Shown: positions 7,564 to 14,754 of the stretch, in pieces
Numbering within the stretch: position 1 is the first letter of the stretch
How the letters are laid out: the number at the start of each line of letters is the position of its first letter
Assembly: GCA_016744655.1 (NCBI GenBank)
Contig: JADGDY010000029.1
Span: forward strand, 1 to 37,084
Length of the DNA: 37,084 nucleotides
Direction: 5' to 3'
From: Bacteroidales bacterium
GTDB lineage: Bacteria; Bacteroidota; Bacteroidia; Bacteroidales; UBA12170
Notes under the pieces: generated by a model
What the model was told of the DNA's origin: nothing
Databases searched by the model: none
Seen by the model: the letters and a program-made list of their open reading frames with translations, nothing else
Position numbers and translations under genes: made by a program

Positions 7564-8751
7564 ATGAAAAGAATTTACATGGTGATTCTATTAACAATAA
7601 TAGTCAGTACAGGATTTTCCCAAAACTGGATCATACAAAACTCAATTACTTCTGAAAAGTTGAATTCTGTTTTTTTTACAGATACAATCACGGGGTTTGC
7701 TGTGGGTAATTCAGGTACTATCTTGAAAACAATCAATGGTTCTGATTGGGAGATACAAGGTTCCGAAACTGATAGTGATTTAAACTCTGTTTTTTTTGCA
7801 ACAAACTTTGTTGGTTATGCGGTAGGGAATGATGGTGTGATTTTAAAAACAACTGATGGGGGGAATTATTGGGAGAACCTTAATTATGAATCGGATAAAT
7901 GGTTGAGATCGGTTCATTTTGTTAGTGTTGATACAGGTTTTGTTGCTGGTACTGGTGATATGATTCTAAAAACAACGGATGGCGGAGAAACTTGGATAGA
8001 ACTTGCTGCACCTGCCTCAGGACCAATCTGGCCGATCAATTCAGAATCACTTGTTTTAGTAGGTGATAATACATATATATTTAGCTCTAGCAATAGTGGT
8101 CTCAATTGGGATGTTTTTGGAGATGGCTTTTATGGTAGCTTAAATGGAATACATTTTTTAGATTCAAACAAAGGAATGATTGCTGGTGGGACGTTTGCTC
8201 AAGGTTATAATTATAGTGAGATCTATTATACTAATAACGGTGGAAGTAGTTGGAGTCTCTGGATCCAAGATGGAAATTGGTTAAATTCAGTCTTCTTAAT
8301 GAGTCAGAATATTGCCTATTCCGTAGGTGATAATGGTGAAGTTTTTAAAACTATCGATGGTGGTGTGAATTGGAATAGTCAAATTTCAGGAACATCTGAA
8401 TCTTTGAATTCAATATGTTTCACGGACTCAGGAATTGGATATATAGTTGGAGATGCAGGTATCATATTAAAAACAAAAATTGAAGAAGTAAATATAGATG
8501 AATTGAATCATGATCAACCAAGTATTCATATTTATCCAAATCCTATTGGTATTGATAGTTATTTATCAATTGTAGGAGGTGACCTTATTGAGTTTTCAAT
8601 TATCTCAACAAATGGTCAGCTAGTTAAATCTGGAGAATTTGATAAACAGGGTAGTTTTTCAATAGATATTGATAATTTGATTTCAGGACTTTATATTTTA
8701 CAATTGAAAACGGATAATCGATTGTTTTCAAGAAAACTAGTAGTAAAATAG
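7564..8751 (+). CDS. Secreted YCF48-repeat beta-propeller protein with T9SS sorting domain
   Basis: I start at ATG 7564, which gives a clean signal peptide (MKRIYMVILLTIIVSTGFSQ) and 395 residues; an in-frame ATG at 7531 would put 11 polar residues before it. Residues about 30-310 are repeats of roughly 42 residues, each with a version of LNSVFF...GFAVGNSGTILKT.DGG..W. These are YCF48/BNR-type blades known from PSII assembly factors and from many secreted Bacteroidota proteins. The last 75 residues (from about IHIYPNPIGIDSYLSI) form a type A T9SS sorting domain ending in SRKLVVK, so the protein is expected outside the outer membrane. It stands alone. The fold and export route are well supported; the ligand or role is unknown. 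Confidence 0.85.
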   Translation: MKRIYMVILLTIIVSTGFSQNWIIQNSITSEKLNSVFFTDTITGFAVGNSGTILKTINGSDWEIQGSETDSDLNSVFFATNFVGYAVGNDGVILKTTDGGNYWENLNYESDKWLRSVHFVSVDTGFVAGTGDMILKTTDGGETWIELAAPASGPIWPINSESLVLVGDNTYIFSSSNSGLNWDVFGDGFYGSLNGIHFLDSNKGMIAGGTFAQGYNYSEIYYTNNGGSSWSLWIQDGNWLNSVFLMSQNIAYSVGDNGEVFKTIDGGVNWNSQISGTSESLNSICFTDSGIGYIVGDAGIILKTKIEEVNIDELNHDQPSIHIYPNPIGIDSYLSIVGGDLIEFSIISTNGQLVKSGEFDKQGSFSIDIDNLISGLYILQLKTDNRLFSRKLVVK

Positions 8752-9022
8752 ACCTTGTTTCTAAAGGTAAAATTAATAGGACACATCAATTTGTCATGAA
8801 GTTCAGTCATGTTTATTCATGAAAATAGTATCGGTGAGCAAACCTTCTGGAGCAACTTTGTTTGTGAAGAATATAAGGCTCAGCTTGAACGAATTTGCAA
8901 TCCAGTCATCAATATTGTAAGTTTTTCTATCCGATTCTTTGTGCCTTCGAGCCCTTGTGGCAATAAAAAATCCTTTCATTAATATTAAACCTTTATTGTG
9001 ACAGAATTTCCCTCCAAAACCC
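8752..9022. other. Gene-poor spacer with a degenerate repeat and a doubtful 58-codon frame
   Basis: No clear gene. A minus-strand ATG frame of 58 codons (8979 to 8803) reads MKGFFIATRARRHKESDRKT and onward, including DDWIANSF. Its 5' third covers a GCCACAAGGGCTCGAAGGC-type repeat, resembling the CACAAAGG-rich spacer repeats common in Bacteroidota genomes. No promoter element precedes it. I regard it as a spacer repeat or a decayed gene. Confidence 0.35.
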
Positions 9023-9030
9023 TATTTTTG
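9023..9030 (+). promoter_or_regulatory. -7 promoter element of the thioesterase gene
   Basis: TATTTTTG fits TAnnTTTG and ends 17 bases before the ATG at 9048. A TTG about 24 bases upstream could be the -33 box. Confidence 0.6.
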
Positions 9031-9047
9031 CCAAAAATTAGAAAAAG

Positions 9048-9428
9048 ATGAATTTAGAAATAGGAATAGAACACGATATAGAAATTATTGTAACACCAAA
9101 TGATACAGCTAAAGCTTATGGCTCAGGATTAGTTGAAGTTTTTGCTACGCCAGCTATGGTAGCATTAATGGAAAAAGCAGCTTTGCAATTGGTTGGATCT
9201 CATTTAGAAGAAGGTAAAAACACAGTAGGAACCGAAATCAGTGTAAAGCATATAAAAGCAACAGGCCTTGGAAAAAGAGTTCAAGCCACAGCTAAACTAA
9301 TTGCCGCAGATGGCCCAAAACTCACTTTCGAAGTAGAAGCATACGATGAAGATGGTATGATTGGAAAAGGAACACATAAGAGATATGTTATCGACGAAGA
9401 AGCATTCATGAAAAGCCTCGATAAGTAA
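9048..9428 (+). CDS. FlK-like hotdog-fold acyl-CoA thioesterase
   Basis: This single hotdog-fold domain of 126 residues is of the fluoroacetyl-CoA-thioesterase-like type. Visible features are VEVFATPAMVALMEKAA, which carries the Thr and Glu of the family's catalytic Thr/Glu/His set, and GTEISVKHIKAT with the His, followed by TAKLIAADGPKLTFEVEAYDEDGMIGKGTHKRYVI. Such proteins hydrolyse short acyl-CoA thioesters; family members outside Streptomyces are general housekeeping thioesterases of unknown substrate. There is no signal peptide, so it is cytosolic. It is a single gene with its own promoter, 107 bases before the protease pair. Confidence 0.8.
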   Translation: MNLEIGIEHDIEIIVTPNDTAKAYGSGLVEVFATPAMVALMEKAALQLVGSHLEEGKNTVGTEISVKHIKATGLGKRVQATAKLIAADGPKLTFEVEAYDEDGMIGKGTHKRYVIDEEAFMKSLDK

Positions 9429-9502
9429 TCTTTATTATAAAACCTTAGATTTAGTTTGTTTTTTTTCCATTTAGGGAAGGGGCAAACAAAAAAACAAATC
9501 CT

Positions 9503-9530
9503 ACTTCGCGCTTCAAGCTTCAAACTTCAA
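9503..9530 (+). repeat. Tandem heptamer repeat upstream of the M16 protease gene
   Basis: Four successive 7-mers fit RCTTCRM (ACTTCGC, GCTTCAA, GCTTCAA, ACTTCAA), ending 5 bases before the ATG at 9536. Confidence 0.6.
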
Positions 9531-9535
9531 AAAAA

Positions 9536-10783
9536 ATGATAAACTTCAATAGATTTCAATTAGAGAATGGCTTACGAGTCATTGTTCATCAAGACCAAAG
9601 CACACCATTGGTGGCCATGAATATATTATGCCAAGTAGGGGCCCGTGATGAGGAGCCTAACAGAACTGGATTTGCCCATTTATTTGAGCACCTCATGTTT
9701 GGAGGTTCTGCCAATATTCCATCCTATGATACCCCTTTGGAAAAGGCTGGTGGCGAGAATAATGCTTTCACTAACAGTGATATTACCAATTATTACCTCA
9801 CCATCCCCAAAGAAAACTTAGAAACAGCCTTTTGGTTGGAGTCTGATAGAATGCTGAATTTGGCTTTTACCGATAAGAGCTTGGAAGTTCAACGTCAAGT
9901 AGTGATTGAAGAGTTTAAGCAATCCTACCTAAATCAGCCTTATGGCGATGTTTGGCTTTTATTAAAACCATTGGCCTATAAAACACATCCTTATCAATGG
10001 AATACCATTGGAAAAGATGTTTCTCATATTGAAGAAGCTTCCATGAAAGAAGTGAAGGCATTCTATCAGCGTTTCTATAATCCAAATAATGCCATCATGG
10101 TATTGGCAGGTAATATAAATCTAGAGGAGGCTAAAGAATATTGCGAGAAGTGGTTTGCTAATATCCCTGCTGGTGATAAGGTTCAGCGAAATTTACCAAA
10201 AGAAAAAGAACAGAAGGAAGCACGAGTATTAAAAGTGGAACGAGATGTCCCCAATGATGCCCTATATATCGCTTTCCATATGTGTGAAAGAATGAGTGAT
10301 GCTTATCAGGTAACAGATTTATTAAGCGATATTCTTTCAAATGGACCTTCCTCTCGTTTGTTTCGTACCTTGGTAAAAGAGAGAGCTTTGTTTGCTGAGT
10401 TGGATGCTTATATCACTGGTGATATTGATGAAGGCTTATTTATATTTAGTGGAAAACCTGCCGAAGGAGTTACCCTAGAGCAAGCAGAACAAGCCATTTG
10501 GGAAGAAATAGAGAAAGTGAAAGATGAGCTCATTGGAGAAGAAGAGTTAGAGAAGGTGAAGAATAAATTGGAATCTTCTATGATTTTTGGTGAGGTGAGT
10601 TTCTTAAACAAAGCTATGAGTTTAGCTTATTATGAGAATATTTCCAACGCTGAAGACATTAATGAAGAAGTGAAAAAATACAGGAAAATATCTGCTCAGC
10701 AATTGCAAGCTATGGCAAAGAATATCTTTACAAAAGAAAATAGCAGTACCCTGTTTTATAAAGCCAGAAAGGAGCAATCATGA
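9536..10783 (+). CDS. M16 family zinc peptidase, catalytic subunit
   Basis: This is an M16B-type (processing-peptidase-like) metalloprotease of 415 residues with two homologous halves. The inverted zinc motif HLFEH is intact (His48, Glu51, His52), and the third ligand is one of the glutamates in QVVIEEFKQS (Glu125/Glu126). The conserved GGENNAFTNSDITNYY follows the zinc site. It lacks an obvious signal peptide, so it may be cytosolic, although related proteins in this phylum can be periplasmic. It overlaps the next gene by 4 bases (ATGA), and the two together form the usual active/inactive pair enclosing a cleavage chamber. The substrate is unknown. A heptamer repeat lies directly upstream. 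Confidence 0.92.
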   Translation: MINFNRFQLENGLRVIVHQDQSTPLVAMNILCQVGARDEEPNRTGFAHLFEHLMFGGSANIPSYDTPLEKAGGENNAFTNSDITNYYLTIPKENLETAFWLESDRMLNLAFTDKSLEVQRQVVIEEFKQSYLNQPYGDVWLLLKPLAYKTHPYQWNTIGKDVSHIEEASMKEVKAFYQRFYNPNNAIMVLAGNINLEEAKEYCEKWFANIPAGDKVQRNLPKEKEQKEARVLKVERDVPNDALYIAFHMCERMSDAYQVTDLLSDILSNGPSSRLFRTLVKERALFAELDAYITGDIDEGLFIFSGKPAEGVTLEQAEQAIWEEIEKVKDELIGEEELEKVKNKLESSMIFGEVSFLNKAMSLAYYENISNAEDINEEVKKYRKISAQQLQAMAKNIFTKENSSTLFYKARKEQS

Positions 10784-12069
10784 TATTAGATAGAAAATTA
10801 CAACCTAGTTTAAAGCCCATTGGAGATATTCAAATTCCTGCCATTCAAAAAACTAAATTGGATAACGGAATCCCTCTTACCTATATGAATGTGGGAAGTC
10901 AGGAATTAGTGAAGTTCCAAGTAGCAATTCCAGCGGGAATAGTTTATCAAAGTCAATCTTTATTGGCATTTTTTACCAATAAAATGCTAAAAGAGGGAAG
11001 TCAAAACCACACAGCTTCTGAAATTGCTCAAAAGATGGACTATTATGGAGCTTTTTTTGAGACTCGTATCACTCGCGATTATGCTTATTTCAATCTTTTT
11101 TGTTTAAATAAATACCTTAACAATATATTGCCCTTGGTAGCAGATATGTTGGTAGCTCCCTTATTTTCTAATAAGGAGTTTTCGGTTTTAAAGGAACAAG
11201 AAAAGCAGAGCTTTCAAGTGAGAATGAAAAAAGGGAAAAACTTGGCTTTAAAAGCTTTTAATACTGCTTTGTTTGGTGCCGATCATGTTTATGGTTCTGC
11301 AGCGAATCTTTCCTCTTACGATGCTTTGCATATTGATGAATTAAAAGATTTTCATCAACGGTTTTATCAAGCAAATTCTTGGAAGATTTATTTGTCAGGG
11401 AATGTTTCTGATGAAATTATAGGAATCATCAATCATTATTTTGGAAAAATCGAAGTCAAGGGAGAACCCAACAAGAAACCTCTAATTGAACTGAATGAAG
11501 TTTTAGGAAAAGAACAAATTTGGGTGGAACAAAAAGGAGCCATGCAAACAGCCATAAAAATGGGTTGTTTAAGTTTGGATAAAAAGCATGAAGATTATGC
11601 TGCTCTTAACTTAGCTCAAACTATTTTTGGAGGTTTTTTCGGGAGCCGTTTGATGCAGAATATCCGAGAAGACAAAGGCTATACCTATGGCATTCATTCA
11701 GGGATTCAGCATTTACAACAAGCTAGTATTTTTGCGATAAGTAGTGAGGTTGGTAAAGATGTAGCTTCGAAAGCACATGCCGAAATTCTAGTTGAACTCA
11801 AACGACTAAGGACAGAATTGGTCGCGGAGGAAGAAATAGAATTGGTAAAGAATTATATGACTGGAAGCCTCCTCCGTTCTTTAAATGGACCATTTGCTTT
11901 AGGAGAAATGATGAGGAATCTAGCAGAGTTTGATTTACCTGAAAACTATTATACGATCCTAACCAAGAAGATTCAAGAAGTAAAAGCTGAGCAAATAATA
12001 AATGCTGCTGATAAATATCTTCACGAAGATCATATGATAACTGTGATGTCTGGTAGTGAATTGGTGTAA
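10780..12069 (+). CDS. M16 family peptidase-like protein, non-catalytic partner
   Basis: This 429-residue protein has the M16 fold but not its zinc site: where HxxEH should be it has TNKMLKEGSQNH. It keeps the substrate-binding Arg/Tyr pair of the C-terminal half in RLMQNIREDKGYTYG (Arg296, Tyr303). This is the pattern of the inactive subunit in heterodimeric M16 proteases such as mitochondrial MPP and bacterial pairs. It is translationally coupled to the active subunit by an ATGA overlap. No terminator is visible in the 72 bases that follow. Confidence 0.9.
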   Translation: MILDRKLQPSLKPIGDIQIPAIQKTKLDNGIPLTYMNVGSQELVKFQVAIPAGIVYQSQSLLAFFTNKMLKEGSQNHTASEIAQKMDYYGAFFETRITRDYAYFNLFCLNKYLNNILPLVADMLVAPLFSNKEFSVLKEQEKQSFQVRMKKGKNLALKAFNTALFGADHVYGSAANLSSYDALHIDELKDFHQRFYQANSWKIYLSGNVSDEIIGIINHYFGKIEVKGEPNKKPLIELNEVLGKEQIWVEQKGAMQTAIKMGCLSLDKKHEDYAALNLAQTIFGGFFGSRLMQNIREDKGYTYGIHSGIQHLQQASIFAISSEVGKDVASKAHAEILVELKRLRTELVAEEEIELVKNYMTGSLLRSLNGPFALGEMMRNLAEFDLPENYYTILTKKIQEVKAEQIINAADKYLHEDHMITVMSGSELV

Positions 12070-12141
12070 TCTGCTTCTGACATTTTTTCAGCTTAATTCT
12101 CGTGGCATAGTGATTGCGTTAATGGAGCTAAAACCTAGAGA

Positions 12142-12717
12142 ATGAAATTGATTAATATTGCTTCTTTCAAAGATTTGCAAATGCAATTGAAAGAAACACC
12201 AAATGCATATTTACTCTTATATAAATCTGGTTCCGATGCCAGTGATTGTGCATTGAGTAATGCCTCAAAAACTATTAATGAGGAGCTTGTTTTTATGGCT
12301 GCTGATGTAAGTAAGGTTAGAGATATTCATGGTGAATTTGGTGTGAAATCAGCGCCTGTATTGTTGAGTTATAAAAAAGGTGAATTGAGTAATTCCTATA
12401 AAGGCTGTAATGATGTCAGTTTTTATGATAAGATTTTTGCTCAAGACTATTTTGTATCTCAAGCAGATGGAGAAGAACAAGTGCAGAAGCGAGTAACAGT
12501 ATATTCCTCTCCAAGTTGCAGTTGGTGCGGAACTTTAAAAAAACATCTTGATGTACACGGAATTAGATATCAGGAAATAAACATAGCAAGTAACCAAGTT
12601 GCAGCTGAGGAAATGGTAAAGAAAAGTGGCAAACAAGGCGTTCCTCAAACCGATATCAATGGACAAATGGTTGTTGGTTTTGATAAAGCGAAACTCAATA
12701 GCCTTCTTGGAATTTAA
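12142..12717 (+). CDS. Fusion of a degenerate thioredoxin-like domain and a glutaredoxin domain
   Basis: The protein has 191 residues in two parts. Residues 1-108 look like a thioredoxin fold (LLLYKSGSDASDCALSN, later GVKSAPVLLSYKKGELSNSY with a cis-proline at Pro72), but the CxxC is absent: only Cys36 lies near the usual position, with Cys89 further on. Residues 117-191 are a small glutaredoxin/NrdH-like domain with VTVYSSPSCSWCG (active site Cys126-Cys129), GVPQT (cis-Pro168) and a C-terminal GFDKAKLNSLLGI. It is cytosolic, with no signal peptide. It lies 24 bases before groES in the same direction, so it is likely cotranscribed. The glutaredoxin part is firm; the N-terminal assignment is inferred from fold-like sequence and length. 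Confidence 0.78.
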   Translation: MKLINIASFKDLQMQLKETPNAYLLLYKSGSDASDCALSNASKTINEELVFMAADVSKVRDIHGEFGVKSAPVLLSYKKGELSNSYKGCNDVSFYDKIFAQDYFVSQADGEEQVQKRVTVYSSPSCSWCGTLKKHLDVHGIRYQEINIASNQVAAEEMVKKSGKQGVPQTDINGQMVVGFDKAKLNSLLGI

Positions 12718-12741
12718 ATAAAACAAATAATAAAATATAAT

Positions 12742-13029
12742 ATGAAAGAGTTACAACCTTTAAACGACAATGTGCTTTTAGATCTTAATGAGGAGAAAAA
12801 AGAACAAACAACAGCAAGTGGAATTATTATTCCTGATACAGCTAAAGAAAAACCTCAGTATGCAAAAGTAGTTGCAGTTGGTAATGTGGAAAATCCAGGT
12901 ATAGCAGCTGGAGATGTAGTTTTCTACAAGAAATTTGCTGGAAATGAAGTAGCCTTCGAAGGAAACAAATATCTTTTTATTCCTTATGCTGATATTTTGG
13001 CTAAAGTTGTTGAGACTGAGGAAATATAA
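12742..13029 (+). CDS. groES: GroES-type co-chaperonin (Cpn10), without an adjacent groEL
   Basis: This 95-residue protein is a full-length Cpn10: LQPLNDNVLLDL, a mobile loop ending in SGIIIPDTAKEKPQYAKVVAVG with the hydrophobic triplet that docks on GroEL, and VVFYKKFAGNEVAFEGNKYLFI. In most bacteria groES directly precedes groEL; here a strong terminator follows at 13047 and the next gene is a small secreted protein, so there is no groEL partner. Upstream is a thioredoxin-glutaredoxin fusion. It is either a second groES copy acting with the main GroEL or one with a special client set. The protein looks functional; its status as sole or extra copy cannot be told here. Confidence 0.92.
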   Translation: MKELQPLNDNVLLDLNEEKKEQTTASGIIIPDTAKEKPQYAKVVAVGNVENPGIAAGDVVFYKKFAGNEVAFEGNKYLFIPYADILAKVVETEEI

Positions 13030-13046
13030 TCCCAGTTTTTAAATTT

Positions 13047-13079
13047 AAAATCCCATGGTGTTTGCTATGGGATTTTTTT
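13047..13079 (+). terminator. Rho-independent terminator after groES
   Basis: AAAATCCCATGG pairs with CTATGGGATTTT (one G-T pair) around a 6-base loop, followed by a T tract. It starts 17 bases after the groES stop. Confidence 0.9.
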
Positions 13080-13207
13080 GTGCCTCATATTTTTATCTAT
13101 TATTTGCGAATAAAGATTCAGACAACACTAATAATGCTCAAGCTTATTTTTTCCATTTATTAAGTAGTATTTTTGAGATTATTGAAATTAACGCAAGATT
13201 AATGATT

Positions 13208-13597
13208 ATGAAAAATATTATTGTTTTCATTTTTGTTATGGCCATTCCTTATAGTGGCTTTTCTCAAAATGAAATATTAGAAGCATCCATCGATAATACT
13301 TGTAATGTGAAGCCCGCTAAAATAAATGTACCAAATGGAAAAACAGCCTCTTCGTTTGTGGTGGCCTCACTAATATCAGGAAATAATTGTTATAGCGGAG
13401 CTAAGTTTACAGATAAGGGTTTTGTAATAAAAAATTCTGCAGGAGATGTGGTTTATCGGTATCAAATTAATAAAGATGGACAGGTATTTGAACCTAATGG
13501 TGCATTAAAAGAATTTAAGCTCAGTTCTGGAATCTATCAATTATATGTGGACGGAGGAAAGGGAGCTTATGTGAAACTTAAATTTCATACCATTTAA
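13208..13597 (+). CDS. Small secreted protein of unknown function
   Basis: I do not recognise this family. Starting at ATG 13208 gives 129 residues with a good signal peptide (MKNIIVFIFVMAIPYSGFSQ) and a mature part of about 109 residues. A longer frame from 13055 is excluded because it would begin inside the groES terminator; ATG 13202 is a close alternative. The mature part has two cysteines (NTCNVKP and NNCYSGAKF) that could form a disulfide, and a beta-rich, Gly-containing C-terminal half (YRYQINKDGQVFEPNG, SGIYQLYVDGGKGAYVKLKF). The ending resembles the late strands of secreted beta-sandwich domains, but it is too short for a standard T9SS sorting domain. It is monocistronic between two terminators. 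Confidence 0.65.
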   Translation: MKNIIVFIFVMAIPYSGFSQNEILEASIDNTCNVKPAKINVPNGKTASSFVVASLISGNNCYSGAKFTDKGFVIKNSAGDVVYRYQINKDGQVFEPNGALKEFKLSSGIYQLYVDGGKGAYVKLKFHTI

Positions 13598-13650
13598 GTG
13601 ATTAGGAGGAAACCCCAAAGTATTTCCTCCAAAGATGAGTATACACTGCG

Positions 13651-13684
13651 AAAAAAAACTCGATTCGTCCTGAATCGAGTTTTG
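13651..13684. terminator. Bidirectional terminator between the secreted protein gene and dusB
   Basis: AAAACTCGATTC pairs perfectly with GAATCGAGTTTT around a 5-base loop, with an A tract before and T tract after, so it can serve both converging genes. Confidence 0.88.
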
Positions 13685-13707
13685 CTTTCTTATTGGCCAA
13701 TATTATT

Positions 13708-14706
13708 CTATACTGGCTTTTCGTCTCTATATTTCTTATAAAAGATTCTCAATTCCTCTAGAATATCGTAAAGCTCTTGAGGCTCGCTCGCATTCATCAA
13801 TTTCATTTTGAACTCTTTAAAATGGGGGAACCCTCTAAAATAATTACTATAATGTTTACGCATTTCGTTTACTGATCTGGCTATTCCTTTCCACTCAATA
13901 GAACGTTCCACATGTTCACGACATATATCAACCCTTTCGTCTATCCCAACAATTAAAGGCTCGGTATTTCCATTGATGTATTCTTTTATTTCTTTAAAAA
14001 TCCAAGGATTGCCAATACTTGCTCTTCCGATCATAATGCCATCTACACCGTATTTGTTTCTGGCTTCAAGAGCTGAAGCCCCAGAATTTATATCTCCATT
14101 TCCCATGATAGGAATGTGCATGCGAGGATTCTCTTTTATTTTACCAATCAATGTCCAATCGGCAACACCTCGATATAATTGAGAGCGCGTTCTTCCATGT
14201 ACTGTTAGGGCTTGAATTCCTAAGTCCTGGAGTTGTTCTGCTAGATCAACAATGATTTTATTGTTTTCGTCCCAGCCTAATCTTGTTTTTACAGTTACAG
14301 GAAGGTGGGTAGCTTTTACTACAGATTCTGTTATTCTTAGAAGTCTTGGAATATCTTGTAAAGCTCCTGCGCCAGCACACTTGGTAACCACTTTTTTTAC
14401 CGGACAACCAAAGTTGATATCTATCATGTCTGGCTTTGCTTGTGTAGCTATCTCAGCCGCTTGTATCATAGACTCCTCATTGTGCCCAAATATTTGAATT
14501 CCTACGGGAGATTCTCCTGGATTCATATCTAGTTTCTCTATGCTCTTTTGAGCGTCTCTAATCAATCCTTCAGATGAAATAAACTCAGTATACATAATAT
14601 CTGCTCCTAAGCGTTTACAAAGCGCTCTAAAAGGAGGATCCGTTACATCTTCCATGGGAGCTAATGCCAATGGGAAGCCTTCAATTTCTATATTTCCTAT
14701 TTTCAA
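13708..14706 (-). CDS. dusB: tRNA-dihydrouridine synthase
   Basis: This FMN-dependent TIM-barrel enzyme reduces uridines in tRNA to dihydrouridine. Visible motifs are LALAPMEDVTDPPFR at the N-terminus, DINFGCPVKKVVTKCAGAGAL with the catalytic Cys in KCAGAGAL, VKTRLGWDE, ALTVHGRTRSQLY, and PIMGNGDI followed by DGIMIGRASIGNPWIF for phosphate binding. It is nearest to the DusB group. I start at TTG 14706 (MKIGNIEIEGF, 332 residues). The frame also has a TTG at 14730, but that triplet is the end of the TAATTTTG promoter element, so transcription would begin after it; homologous proteins also begin near the KIGNI segment. It is divergent from the CPBP protease gene and ends at a bidirectional terminator. 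Confidence 0.92.
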   Translation of the reverse strand: MKIGNIEIEGFPLALAPMEDVTDPPFRALCKRLGADIMYTEFISSEGLIRDAQKSIEKLDMNPGESPVGIQIFGHNEESMIQAAEIATQAKPDMIDINFGCPVKKVVTKCAGAGALQDIPRLLRITESVVKATHLPVTVKTRLGWDENNKIIVDLAEQLQDLGIQALTVHGRTRSQLYRGVADWTLIGKIKENPRMHIPIMGNGDINSGASALEARNKYGVDGIMIGRASIGNPWIFKEIKEYINGNTEPLIVGIDERVDICREHVERSIEWKGIARSVNEMRKHYSNYFRGFPHFKEFKMKLMNASEPQELYDILEELRIFYKKYRDEKPV

Positions 14707-14727
14707 TGTTGTCGTTTTTAGAAAGCG

Positions 14728-14735
14728 CAAAATTA
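14728..14735 (-). promoter_or_regulatory. -7 promoter element of dusB
   Basis: Minus-strand TAATTTTG matches TAnnTTTG; only one base separates it from the opposing element at 14737. It decides the dusB start at 14706. Confidence 0.6.
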
Positions 14736-14736
14736 T

Positions 14737-14744
14737 TACTTTTG
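14737..14744 (+). promoter_or_regulatory. -7 promoter element of the CPBP protease gene
   Basis: TACTTTTG matches TAnnTTTG and ends 10 bases before the GTG start at 14755, implying a leader of only a few bases. Confidence 0.55.
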
Positions 14745-14754
14745 CTTAAAAACT

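Noticed and set aside
13055-13207. Longer start for the small secreted protein
   Set aside because: The extension lies within the groES terminator and has no role; the signal peptide begins at 13208.
14728-14730. TTG as the start of dusB
   Set aside because: It is the last three bases of the TAATTTTG promoter element and lies before the expected transcription start.
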